Below, piece by piece: positions 33,739 through 42,101 of a DNA stretch of 59,720 nt. The notes below the pieces were generated by a model. That model was given only the letters and a program-made list of their open reading frames with translations. It was not told where the DNA came from and did not search any database. The DNA is taken from NCBI GenBank assembly GCA_042091035.1, contig JBELIG010000003.1, positions 1 through 59,720 of the forward strand, given 5' to 3'. How positions within the stretch are numbered: the first letter of the stretch is position 1; every line of letters begins with the position of its first letter. This DNA is from AM-2324 sp042091035 (GTDB taxonomy: Bacteria > Bacteroidota > Bacteroidia > Chitinophagales > Saprospiraceae). Both the position numbers and the translations under genes were made by a program.

Positions 33739-35325
33739 TTACTTCAACTGAGGTTTATCTGCCCGATTGGCAATTTCCCAGGTCAAATGGAAAACATGCT
33801 GCCCAATCTTTTCCATTTTTTCAAAATTTATCTTCTCAACAGTATCTGTAGTCATGTGATAATCTTTATGTGTTCCATTGAAGAAAAACACAACAGGAAT
33901 ATTGTTTTTGGCAAAGTTGTAATGGTCTGATCTATAATAATACCTATTGGGATCATTCTCATCATTATATGTATAATCCAAGGTTAGATTATTAAAATTT
34001 GAGTTAACCGCTTCATTGATATCATGTAAATCTTGACTTAGCTTATCCGCGCCAATCACATAGATGTACTCCGGATTGTTCTCGTACTTCTCATCTACCC
34101 GACCGACCATATCAACATTTATATCCACAATCGTTTGATCGAGTGGAATAATTGGGTCATTTACATAATAAGCAGAACCTAAAAGGCCTTTCTCTTCACC
34201 AGAAACCCAAATAAATACAACCGAACGCTTTGGCCCATTTCCAGCTGCCTTTGCAATCGCAAACGATTGTGCAACTTCAAGAATGGTGGATGTACCTGAC
34301 CCATTATCATCTGCTCCATTATAAATGGACTCTGCTCGTTTTCCGAGGTGGTCATAATGTGCTGTAACAAATACATACTCATCTTTCAATACAGGGTCAG
34401 AACCTTCTATCATACCGCCTACATTGGAACCAATCAGAGTACGTGTTTCCTTTTCAAAATTTAAATTCAAGTCCGTTCGAATCTTCAGTGAAACAGGTTT
34501 ACCCGATTTACTAATCTTCTTTCTAGCCTTGATTACCTTCTTTCCTTTTTTACCGAGAAGATCTTTTGCCATAGTTGAAGAAATAAAAAGATTTGCTGCA
34601 TAATTGGTAGCTGCATCTTCTCCTTTCCCAAAGCTAAATCTTCCATTAAGCATACGATTTCTATTTGTTGAAATCCTATTCTTGATATCTCTGTCTATAA
34701 TAAGTATAGCCGCTGCTCCATTCTCCTTAGCTACTCTGAATTTTTTTCTAAAATCTGTTGACCAATCAGATAAGTCTGTTGAACCTGTTATATAGCTAAC
34801 TCCATTGGAATTAGTCGGTTCGCTATCATATACCATTAGCAACTTCCCTTTCACATCTACATCAGCATAGTCATTGTATTTTTCATCCTGAATTCCATAA
34901 CCCAAGAATACTACCTCATCAAAAGAAGCCTCAATACTTGCATTCGTCGCTGGGAAAGAACAAAAATCCCACAAATGCTTAAAGGTTTTATTCATACCGT
35001 TTGCATTTATGGAGCTCCAACGCTCTTTTGTAAAGGCAATCTCTTGCTCATAATCCACCTCACCTGGAAGTGGATCAAGCCCATATGCTTTAATCTTTTC
35101 AACTAAATAAGCTGCTGCTTTTCGTTGACCTTCAGTTCCTGTTTCTCTACCTTCAAAGCCATCACTTGCAATTATTGACAAGTGAGCATTTAGCTCTTTA
35201 CTGCTTATAAGACTTCCATATTTTTCAGAAAGTGATGCATCAGATTCAAGTTCCACCTGAGCCTGAAGATTACTCCAAGAAAAAAGCGCAAATCCCACTA
35301 ACATTATAGATTTACATAAATTCAT
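33739..35325 (-). CDS. secreted M28-family metallopeptidase
   Basis: A 528-residue exported zinc aminopeptidase. The signal peptide ends LQA before Gln (LQAQVELES). SLISSKELNAHLSIIASDGFEGRETGTEGQRKAA is typical of the N-terminal part. A protease-associated insert around residues 125-260 precedes the catalytic core. Zinc ligands appear in order: H in TAHYDHLG, D in GADDNGSG, E in SGEEKG, D in INVDMVGR, H near the end in GTHKDYH. It probably removes N-terminal residues from peptides in the periplasm. It starts 20 bases after rpiB and is likely co-transcribed with it. Confidence 0.92.
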   Translation of the reverse strand: MNLCKSIMLVGFALFSWSNLQAQVELESDASLSEKYGSLISSKELNAHLSIIASDGFEGRETGTEGQRKAAAYLVEKIKAYGLDPLPGEVDYEQEIAFTKERWSSINANGMNKTFKHLWDFCSFPATNASIEASFDEVVFLGYGIQDEKYNDYADVDVKGKLLMVYDSEPTNSNGVSYITGSTDLSDWSTDFRKKFRVAKENGAAAILIIDRDIKNRISTNRNRMLNGRFSFGKGEDAATNYAANLFISSTMAKDLLGKKGKKVIKARKKISKSGKPVSLKIRTDLNLNFEKETRTLIGSNVGGMIEGSDPVLKDEYVFVTAHYDHLGKRAESIYNGADDNGSGTSTILEVAQSFAIAKAAGNGPKRSVVFIWVSGEEKGLLGSAYYVNDPIIPLDQTIVDINVDMVGRVDEKYENNPEYIYVIGADKLSQDLHDINEAVNSNFNNLTLDYTYNDENDPNRYYYRSDHYNFAKNNIPVVFFFNGTHKDYHMTTDTVEKINFEKMEKIGQHVFHLTWEIANRADKPQLK

Positions 35326-35345
35326 AACAGATAATTAAGTTAAAA

Positions 35346-35780
35346 TTAAGAACAAGCAATCTTATCAACTCTTCGTCCATGACGACCACCTTCAAAGTCT
35401 GTAGCAATAAAAACTTCAATCATTCCAAGAAGATCTTTTTCACTTACAAAACGTGCAGGTAATGCAATTACATTGGCGTTATTATGCAATCTAGCCAATT
35501 CTGCTACTTCCTTATTCCAACAAAGAGCAGCACGAATATCCTGATACTTGTTAGCAGTCATAGCAACTCCATTTCCAGAGCCACAAACCAGAACACCCAT
35601 ATTGGCCTCTCCTTCGATAATAGCCTTTGCGAAGGGATGTACATGATCTGGATAGTCTACTGATTCTGAACCCTCAGTTCCGAAATCTAAAACATCATAC
35701 CCATGATTACTCAGAAGATTCAGAATTGATTTTCTCACCTCATATGCTGCGTGGTCGCAGGCAAAAGCAATTTTTTTCAT
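35346..35780 (-). CDS. rpiB: ribose-5-phosphate isomerase B
   Basis: I place the start at 35780 (MKKIAFACDHAAYEVR), giving 144 residues, the normal RpiB length. An in-frame ATG at 35816 lies inside the terminator of the preceding gene and is unlikely. The enzyme interconverts ribose-5-phosphate and ribulose-5-phosphate. C8-D9-H10, the catalytic-Cys motif VCGSGNGVAMTANK near residue 65 and the phosphate-binding region NVIALPARF are visible. The M28 peptidase follows after 20 bases; no functional link between the two is obvious. Confidence 0.95.
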   Translation of the reverse strand: MKKIAFACDHAAYEVRKSILNLLSNHGYDVLDFGTEGSESVDYPDHVHPFAKAIIEGEANMGVLVCGSGNGVAMTANKYQDIRAALCWNKEVAELARLHNNANVIALPARFVSEKDLLGMIEVFIATDFEGGRHGRRVDKIACS

Positions 35781-35804
35781 AATATTTGATCTTGTTATCA
35801 AAAC

Positions 35805-35845
35805 AAAAAAAGGCATTTTCCTAACTTTTAAAGTAGGGAAATGCC
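35805..35845 (-). terminator. terminator of the DUF2723 gene
   Basis: GGCATTT (35812-35818) pairs with AAATGCC (35839-35845), with further pairing CCTA.CTTT / AAAGTAGG inside. On the minus strand seven T follow. It lies between the DUF2723 gene and rpiB. Confidence 0.85.
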
Positions 35846-35872
35846 TTTTTATTTATACTGTAATGCCTTGCA

Positions 35873-38800
35873 TTATTGATTTAGCTGAGCATTGTTACTT
35901 AATATCCCTTCAAGTTCACTTGCATATTCGTCATCTTGACCAGAACTCTTAACAGAGGTAATAATATCGTTAAGTGTCTTTTGAGCCAATAGAACATCTC
36001 TAGAGAATCCATAATCTTCCATTCGTGTAAACCCGGCTTCTGTCAATTCGCCTCTACGAATCATATAATCTGCCTGACTATTTACCTCTGCAGCCTCAAT
36101 GATTCCTGTGGCTCTGAAGAAGTCAAGATTATCAATGGTTTCTTCGGCAACGGCTTCTAAGTATGGCTTAGCAGCAGCGTATTCACCTAATCGTACCATC
36201 TGGTCTGCAATAGCGACCTGATAATAATTATACTCAAAGTTCATCTGAGGAAAAACTTCGAAGTATTTATGACACATATTCATTGCCATTTCCTTTTTAC
36301 CTTCCGCTACCAAATTAGTTATGGTTCTCAACATTACAAAATGCAAAGACTGAATACTTGGTCCATAAGAAGTATTGACATGGGTTTCTACCTTGTCAAA
36401 ATTACCCCATCGGAATTTATTCATTACATTATCGTAAACCTTATCCGTATATACTTTTCCAGCGCCATACATCTCTCCATACAATCTGGTTTCTTCGTTA
36501 CCATTAAATACTGGAACAATTCTCAAGCCCAGCCCTTCCATACGTGTAAATGGATTCAGACCAAACATCTTCTCTGGTCTACAGGTAACTGAGAAATAAA
36601 TTGGCCTATCATTGATGTTTGAAGTAATTACATCCAATAGGGCAAGTTCATCCTTTATAAGGTAAGATTTACTTTCTGGCAGTTGAATCGGAATCCTTGC
36701 GGTAAGCGTAGAGTCAGAAGCTAAGATCAAACCGCTAGCTGCAGCCTTATTCATATCCACATCAATATACATTTTCCTCGTATTGAAGAACGTAGCATAG
36801 TTTGATTGCTTATTATTTTTGAAAAGATCTTGTCCAATTTGATTCTTAAGAATGTCATTTAATGACCTTGGAGAATCTTGTTTACTTGCATTATAGTATG
36901 GAGTTGCATTTCTCAATTGACCTCTGTATTTCTCTTGAGGTATCGTAAACTTAAGCGCCTCTGAGTCATTAACCTTTCTTCGAAGCTGTGAAATATACCA
37001 ATCTACAGCAATAAGACTTAGATTAACTACCCGCACATCTGTTCGAATATTTTCTACTTCCTGTGCATACCATAGTGGATATGTATCATTATCACCGTAT
37101 GTGAATATGATAGCATTTGGCTCACAAGACTCAAGGAAATTCACTGCATAATCACGAGCTCCAGTCTGATCCATTCTTGAATGATCATCAAAGTTTTCAA
37201 ATCCCATGATCAAAGGAGCAGAAAGCACAACTACGACTGCAATAGCAGTGGCACCCATACTTGCAATATTCAGTCGCTTACGAATTAAGTCAACAATTGC
37301 GGGAACAGCCATTCCTATCCAAATACAGAAGGTAAAGAATGATCCTACAAGGACATAATCCCGTTCTCTTGGTTCTGAAGGTGGCTGATTGGAGTAAATT
37401 ATAATTCCAATTCCTGTTATAAGGAAAAGACCCAAAAGCCCTAAGGCTTCGTTTGATCTATTTTTGAAGTGGAAGAACAAGCCTACAAGTCCAAAAATAA
37501 ACGGCAACATAAAATAGCTATTTCTATAAGGATCGTTCTTCATGCGCTCAGGCATCTCATCCTCAGGATGTAAACGCAATTCATCTACTAGGCCAATCCC
37601 AGAATACCAATTACCGTCACTTTCATCCCAGTCGTAATACCCTTGATCTCCAGACTGTCTTCCAGAGAAATTCCACATGAAATATCTCCAATACATCCAA
37701 CCGATCTGGTATCGAACAAAAAATCCGATATTCTCAGCGAGACTTGGTTTACCATCAACTTCATTACTACTATATCCACGCCACTGCTTATAAAGTGACT
37801 TCCTACTCGCTTGCGTATCACTCATCCTAGGGAAAAGACCTTTATCCTTAGAATCATAAACGTAATTGGTTTTTTGATCAACAATCTCATACTGACCATT
37901 TACCAATCCATAACGATCTTCTTTATTTAGCTCTACAGGACTAGCCTTGTACGATGGTCCATAAAGTAGAGGTCTTTCTCCATACTGCTCTCTATTTAGA
38001 TAAGGCAATAATCGAGCCACATCAGATGGCGCATTCATATTGATAGGAGTATTCGCATTCGCTCTCACTACAACAATACCCACCGTTGAATAAGCTACTA
38101 CCACAAGCATTGCACTAACAACAATAGCCTCAAGGATGCGATTTCCTTTTTCATGTGCTTTCTTAATTCCAAAGTATGAAAGACCTGCAATAATTAATAG
38201 AACAGGTACTATTCCAGAATGGACACCCAATCCTAGGGAGTTTACTGTGAAAAGTTCGAACTTCAACCATAATGAAGGTATTCCTACTATGATAAGCTTC
38301 TGGATAACTCCTATCGTCAAGGTTCCAAGACCTGCTGCAATAAGAATTCCCTTTATTGTAACCTTTTCTCTTCCTTTTAGATATACAAAGACTGCGAGTG
38401 CAGGGAATGTAAGTAGACTTAGAAGGTGAACACCTATTGAGAGTCCGGCAGAAAATATAGAAAATATAAGCCATCGGTTTGTATAGTTATCCTCTTCGGG
38501 AAGAAAATACCACTTAATTAAAGCCCAAAATGTCATGGCTGTAAAGAAAGTAGACATAGCATACACCTCACCTTCTACCGCAGAAAACCATATTGAAGTA
38601 CTAAATGCCGTTGCGAGACCAGCGACTAAACCAGCACCTGCAAGTGAAAATACCTGCCCTTGATCTACTATATCTTCTCTTCCCACTGTAGCTAACTTCG
38701 ACAACATAATTGTAGCCCAAGCTACAAATGCAGCCGTAAAAGCTCCACAAACACCCGACATTAAATTCACTGCGAATGCAATATCCGTCGGATCATTTGA

Positions 38801-39010
38801 TAAGACCTCTGCAAATAGTGTAAAAATACGCCCAATAAGCAAAAATAGAGGTGCACCAGGAGGGTGAACAACTTCGAGCTTATATGCTCCAGTTATAAAC
38901 TCCCCACAATCCCAAAGACTACCTGTACGTTCAACGGAAAAAAAGTAAACTATAAATGAAATGGCAAATACTAACCAACCTGTTAGGTTTGAGACCTTCT
39001 TAAAATTCAT
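35873..39010 (-). CDS. DUF2723 (GT117-like) multi-spanning membrane protein
   Basis: A 1045-residue protein with a GT-C-type membrane domain: ten or so helices, starting GWLVFAISFIVYFFSVERTGSLWDCGEFI with the acidic motif WDCGEFITGAYKLEVVHPPGAPLFLLIGRIF near residue 34. This matches DUF2723, classed as a possible protein O-glycosyltransferase (GT117). FTYGDNDTYPLWYAQEVENIRTDVRVVNLSL near residue 640 is another family mark. The last ~150 residues are helical and TPR-like. It probably transfers a lipid-linked sugar to exported proteins, which fits the many secreted proteins here. Donor and acceptor are unknown. Confidence 0.82.
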   Translation of the reverse strand: MNFKKVSNLTGWLVFAISFIVYFFSVERTGSLWDCGEFITGAYKLEVVHPPGAPLFLLIGRIFTLFAEVLSNDPTDIAFAVNLMSGVCGAFTAAFVAWATIMLSKLATVGREDIVDQGQVFSLAGAGLVAGLATAFSTSIWFSAVEGEVYAMSTFFTAMTFWALIKWYFLPEEDNYTNRWLIFSIFSAGLSIGVHLLSLLTFPALAVFVYLKGREKVTIKGILIAAGLGTLTIGVIQKLIIVGIPSLWLKFELFTVNSLGLGVHSGIVPVLLIIAGLSYFGIKKAHEKGNRILEAIVVSAMLVVVAYSTVGIVVVRANANTPINMNAPSDVARLLPYLNREQYGERPLLYGPSYKASPVELNKEDRYGLVNGQYEIVDQKTNYVYDSKDKGLFPRMSDTQASRKSLYKQWRGYSSNEVDGKPSLAENIGFFVRYQIGWMYWRYFMWNFSGRQSGDQGYYDWDESDGNWYSGIGLVDELRLHPEDEMPERMKNDPYRNSYFMLPFIFGLVGLFFHFKNRSNEALGLLGLFLITGIGIIIYSNQPPSEPRERDYVLVGSFFTFCIWIGMAVPAIVDLIRKRLNIASMGATAIAVVVVLSAPLIMGFENFDDHSRMDQTGARDYAVNFLESCEPNAIIFTYGDNDTYPLWYAQEVENIRTDVRVVNLSLIAVDWYISQLRRKVNDSEALKFTIPQEKYRGQLRNATPYYNASKQDSPRSLNDILKNQIGQDLFKNNKQSNYATFFNTRKMYIDVDMNKAAASGLILASDSTLTARIPIQLPESKSYLIKDELALLDVITSNINDRPIYFSVTCRPEKMFGLNPFTRMEGLGLRIVPVFNGNEETRLYGEMYGAGKVYTDKVYDNVMNKFRWGNFDKVETHVNTSYGPSIQSLHFVMLRTITNLVAEGKKEMAMNMCHKYFEVFPQMNFEYNYYQVAIADQMVRLGEYAAAKPYLEAVAEETIDNLDFFRATGIIEAAEVNSQADYMIRRGELTEAGFTRMEDYGFSRDVLLAQKTLNDIITSVKSSGQDDEYASELEGILSNNAQLNQ

Positions 39011-39076
39011 TATGCAGTAATGGTTTTTATTAAAAAAACAGCAAGTTCAGAACGCAAAAAGCACTGAGCTTGTACA

Positions 39077-39084
39077 CAAATGTA
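39077..39084 (-). promoter_or_regulatory. candidate -7 element of the DUF2723 gene
   Basis: TACATTTG on the minus strand is an exact TAnnTTTG match about 67 bases before the start codon. I see no TTTG at the -33 distance. Confidence 0.35.
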
Positions 39085-39113
39085 ATAAATTAAAACTCGT
39101 GTACTTACTTTGA

Positions 39114-39145
39114 TTGCTATTTATCAAAGTGAAATACTAACTTTG
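39114..39145 (+). promoter_or_regulatory. candidate promoter of the DUF4834-like / rluA / thiL genes
   Basis: TTG (39114-39116), a 21-base spacer and TAACTTTG (39138-39145), an exact -7 match. The start of transcription would be within about ten bases of the ATG at 39157, so the first mRNA is nearly leaderless. Confidence 0.55.
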
Positions 39146-39156
39146 TATAAAAAAAT

Positions 39157-39330
39157 ATGAAGATATTATTTTGGATACTCGTATTCATGGTGATTTATCA
39201 ATTCTTCATAAAACCTGCAAGAAGACCTGCAGAGCCAGACAAAAAGCCTAAAAGGGGAAAACCTGAAAAGAAACAAAAGCTTTCAGATACCTTGCCTGCA
39301 GAGGATATTGATTATGAAGAAATAGAATAA
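39157..39330 (+). CDS. small DUF4834-like single-span membrane protein
   Basis: A 57-residue protein, easily missed because of its size. Residues 3-18 form one hydrophobic helix (ILFWILVFMVIYQFFI); the rest is Lys/Arg/Pro-rich, then acidic, ending DIDYEEIE. This layout, one N-terminal membrane helix, a basic linker and a C-terminal acidic-aromatic tail, fits DUF4834, a small Bacteroidota family of unknown function. The next gene starts 2 bases after the stop, which supports a real translated gene. It should sit in the inner membrane with its tail in the cytoplasm. Confidence 0.75.
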   Translation: MKILFWILVFMVIYQFFIKPARRPAEPDKKPKRGKPEKKQKLSDTLPAEDIDYEEIE

Positions 39331-39332
39331 GC

Positions 39333-40001
39333 ATGCTAAAGATAAGTGACTTAATACTCCACAAGGACAATCAATTATTAATCCTGAACAAGCCTGCTGG
39401 CTTGAGTGTACAGAGTGATAAAACTGAAGATAAAAGTCTTCAAGACCTTGCATCCATTTATTGCAAATTCAACGTACACGCACCACACAGACTTGATCGT
39501 CCGACTAGTGGCGTGGTTATCTTTGCAAAAAATAAAAATGCACTTCGGTTTATAAGTGAACAATTTAAAGATCGTAAGGTCAAAAAAACTTATATCGCAT
39601 TAGTCAACAAAAACCCAATGCCCGAGAGCGACATCTTGGTACATTGGTTAAGACACGATAAAAAGGTAAATAAGACTAGAGTCTTTGATGAGGAGTCAGC
39701 CAATGCACAGAAAGCTGAACTTCACATTGAAAAGATCGGAGAAACAGATAAATACCAAGTCCTAAAATTAAAACCTCTGACCGGCAGAACGCATCAGATC
39801 AGAGCCCAATTGGCACATGTTGATCTTGCGATCAAAGGAGATGTAAAATATGGTTTTAAAAGAGGGGAAAGAGACAGGTCGATCTTCCTTCATGCAATTG
39901 AGGTTGAAGTAGAACATCCTGTAAGTGGTGAGCTATTGACGATCAAAGCACCAGTCCCTATCAATAATCTTTGGAAAATAGCTGATACATTCATCAAGTA
40001 A
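39333..40001 (+). CDS. RluA-family pseudouridine synthase
   Basis: A 222-residue enzyme that isomerises uridine in rRNA or tRNA. The catalytic Asp is D55 in PHRLDRPTSGVVIFAKN. LNKPAGLSVQSD precedes it, and LKPLTGRTHQIRAQLAHVDLAIKGDVKYG follows near residue 150. There is no N-terminal S4 domain, which suits short RluA/TruC-like members. The precise target base is not predictable. It starts 2 bases after the DUF4834-like gene and is followed by thiL after 10 bases. Confidence 0.92.
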   Translation: MLKISDLILHKDNQLLILNKPAGLSVQSDKTEDKSLQDLASIYCKFNVHAPHRLDRPTSGVVIFAKNKNALRFISEQFKDRKVKKTYIALVNKNPMPESDILVHWLRHDKKVNKTRVFDEESANAQKAELHIEKIGETDKYQVLKLKPLTGRTHQIRAQLAHVDLAIKGDVKYGFKRGERDRSIFLHAIEVEVEHPVSGELLTIKAPVPINNLWKIADTFIK

Positions 40002-40011
40002 GGATCAAAAA

Positions 40012-41055
40012 ATGGCAGAAGAAGAAAAAAACAAACGAACAAATGTGAACGAGCTAGGCGAATTCGGCTTGATCGAACACCTAACGAAAGACTTCGGTAG
40101 TTACCATGAAAACACTGTGAAATTAGTCGGAGACGATGCTGCAGTGCTTGATAATGGAACGGACTACAGACTCATTTCGACGGACTGCCTTGTCGAAGGC
40201 ATTCACTTCGACCTTGCTTATACGCCTTTAAAGCATTTGGGTTATAAAGCAATTGCTGTCAACTTATCCGACATCTATGCAATGAATGGATTCCCAGAGC
40301 AGGTAACAGTATCCATTGCCTTTTCCAATAGATTCTCTGTAGAGGCTATTGAGGAATTATATCGCGGTATTCGTACCGCTTGTAACAATTATAAAGTAGA
40401 TCTTATAGGCGGGGATACAACATCTTCCCCCAAAGGACTATTTATAAGTGTTACCGCTATTGGCAGAGTAGACAAAGACAAAGTAGTTTACAGAAATACT
40501 GCAAAAAAAGGTGATCTTATCTGTATTACTGGTAATCTTGGAGCATCCTACTTAGGGCTTCAAATTCTTGAGCGAGAAAAACAAATCTATCAGTCGACAC
40601 CAGGCGGTGTTCAACCAGATCTTGAAAATGAAAGTTACCTAATAGGGCGTCAATTAAAACCTGAAGCTCGATTCGATATGATCGAACTTTTTCATAAGGC
40701 TAAACTTGTACCTACTTCAATGATTGATATCTCCGATGGTTTGGCATCTGAATTGTTCCATATTTGTAAACAATCCGGAGTTGGAGCGATCTTAGAAGAA
40801 AGTGGAGTACCATTGCACCCTGATGCTGAGAAAAAATCAATAGATTTCGGAATAGACCCCATCACCTCAGCCCTTAGCGGAGGTGAAGATTACGAGCTAC
40901 TCTTTACAATAGATGCTGATGATATAGAGAAAGTAAAGTTTCTCCCAGATGTATATATTGCGGGTGAAATCGTTCCTAAAGAAGATGGAATAAAGCTGCA
41001 CACTAAAGGGGGGAATATACACGACATCAAAGCCCAAGGATGGGTACACTTTTAA
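40012..41055 (+). CDS. thiL: thiamine-monophosphate kinase
   Basis: A 347-residue ThiL, which phosphorylates thiamine phosphate to the active cofactor thiamine diphosphate. It belongs to the PurM-like ATP-binding fold: VGDDAAVLDNG at 39-49, STDCLVEGIHFDLAYTPLKHLGYKAIAVNLSDIYAMNG at 56-93, GGDTTSSPKGLFISVTAIG, and IDISDGLASELFHI then SGGEDYELLFT in the C-terminal half. All family marks are intact. It lies within a close plus-strand run: rluA-type gene 10 bases before, glutaminyl-cyclase-like gene 20 bases after. Confidence 0.96.
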   Translation: MAEEEKNKRTNVNELGEFGLIEHLTKDFGSYHENTVKLVGDDAAVLDNGTDYRLISTDCLVEGIHFDLAYTPLKHLGYKAIAVNLSDIYAMNGFPEQVTVSIAFSNRFSVEAIEELYRGIRTACNNYKVDLIGGDTTSSPKGLFISVTAIGRVDKDKVVYRNTAKKGDLICITGNLGASYLGLQILEREKQIYQSTPGGVQPDLENESYLIGRQLKPEARFDMIELFHKAKLVPTSMIDISDGLASELFHICKQSGVGAILEESGVPLHPDAEKKSIDFGIDPITSALSGGEDYELLFTIDADDIEKVKFLPDVYIAGEIVPKEDGIKLHTKGGNIHDIKAQGWVHF

Positions 41056-41075
41056 CCAAAAACGATTAAGAGAAC

Positions 41076-42083
41076 ATGAAATCTCTACATTATCTTATTG
41101 TAAGCCTATCGCTCATATTGGTATTAGGCGCTTGTACAGAAGAAGCAGAAAAACCAGCCGTAAAACCTACGGTTGCTCAAAAATCATATAAAGTTCCAGC
41201 ATTTGCCGGAACGACATCTTTCCAGTATGTTGAAAAGCAAGTTGCCTTCGGACCAAGAGTACCGAACTCTGAAGCACACAAAGCATGCGCATCATGGATC
41301 GTAAACACCTTAAAGTCATTCGACTGGGAAGTTATAGAACAAGAATTTATTGCAACTGCTTTTACTGGAGACAAGCTTGAAAGTAACAATATTATTGCTC
41401 AATATAATCCAAGTGCAAAACGACGAATCTTACTGGGTGCCCATTGGGACACAAGACCTTTTGCGGATTCACCAATCAATGAAAAAGACGTAAATAAACC
41501 GATAGACGGAGCGGACGATGGTGCAAGTGGAGTAGGAGTATTGATGGAATTAGCCGAAGTAATCAGCCAAAACCCAATTGATGCTCAAGACCTAGGAATT
41601 GACATTATACTCTTTGACTCTGAGGATTACGGTGACTCTTCTGGTGAAAGTAAGGATAGTTACTGCCTAGGCTCTCAATATTGGTCAAAAAACAAACACA
41701 CGCCAGGCTATAATGCAGAATTTGGGATTCTACTAGATATGGTAGGTAGCGAATCCCCTAGGTTCACTAAGGAAGAAGGTTCGATGTATTTTGCTGGACC
41801 AATAATGAATAAGGTTTGGCAACTTGCACAAGATATGGGCATGAATGATAAGTTTGTAAATGACCAAAGCTCAATGATACTAGATGATCATTATTATGTG
41901 AATACAATTGCCAAAATACCAATGATCGACATCATAAACAGGCCTAAAGAAACAGAGACGGGCTTTGGACATTATTGGCATACACATGACGACAACATGG
42001 AGATCATCAGCCAAAATACGATGAAGGATGTTGGACAACTATTAACTGCAGTAATCTACAGATCAGCATCTGGGAAATTCTAA
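41076..42083 (+). CDS. glutaminyl-peptide cyclotransferase-like lipoprotein (M28 fold)
   Basis: A 335-residue lipoprotein with lipobox LGAC, Cys at residue 20. The M28-type zinc fold shows LLGAHWDTRPFADSP, DGADDGASGVGVLMELAEVI (zinc Asp), FDSEDYGD (acid pair, Glu-Asp) and GFGHYWHTHDDNME (zinc His). CLGSQYWSKN and LLDMVGSE lie between. This pattern is closer to glutaminyl cyclases of animals and Porphyromonas-type bacteria than to aminopeptidases. The enzyme would turn N-terminal Gln of exported proteins into pyroglutamate in the periplasm. Most signal peptides in this window release a protein with N-terminal Gln. Confidence 0.85.
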   Translation: MKSLHYLIVSLSLILVLGACTEEAEKPAVKPTVAQKSYKVPAFAGTTSFQYVEKQVAFGPRVPNSEAHKACASWIVNTLKSFDWEVIEQEFIATAFTGDKLESNNIIAQYNPSAKRRILLGAHWDTRPFADSPINEKDVNKPIDGADDGASGVGVLMELAEVISQNPIDAQDLGIDIILFDSEDYGDSSGESKDSYCLGSQYWSKNKHTPGYNAEFGILLDMVGSESPRFTKEEGSMYFAGPIMNKVWQLAQDMGMNDKFVNDQSSMILDDHYYVNTIAKIPMIDIINRPKETETGFGHYWHTHDDNMEIISQNTMKDVGQLLTAVIYRSASGKF

Positions 42084-42101
42084 GCTATAAAACCTCGCAT
42101 T

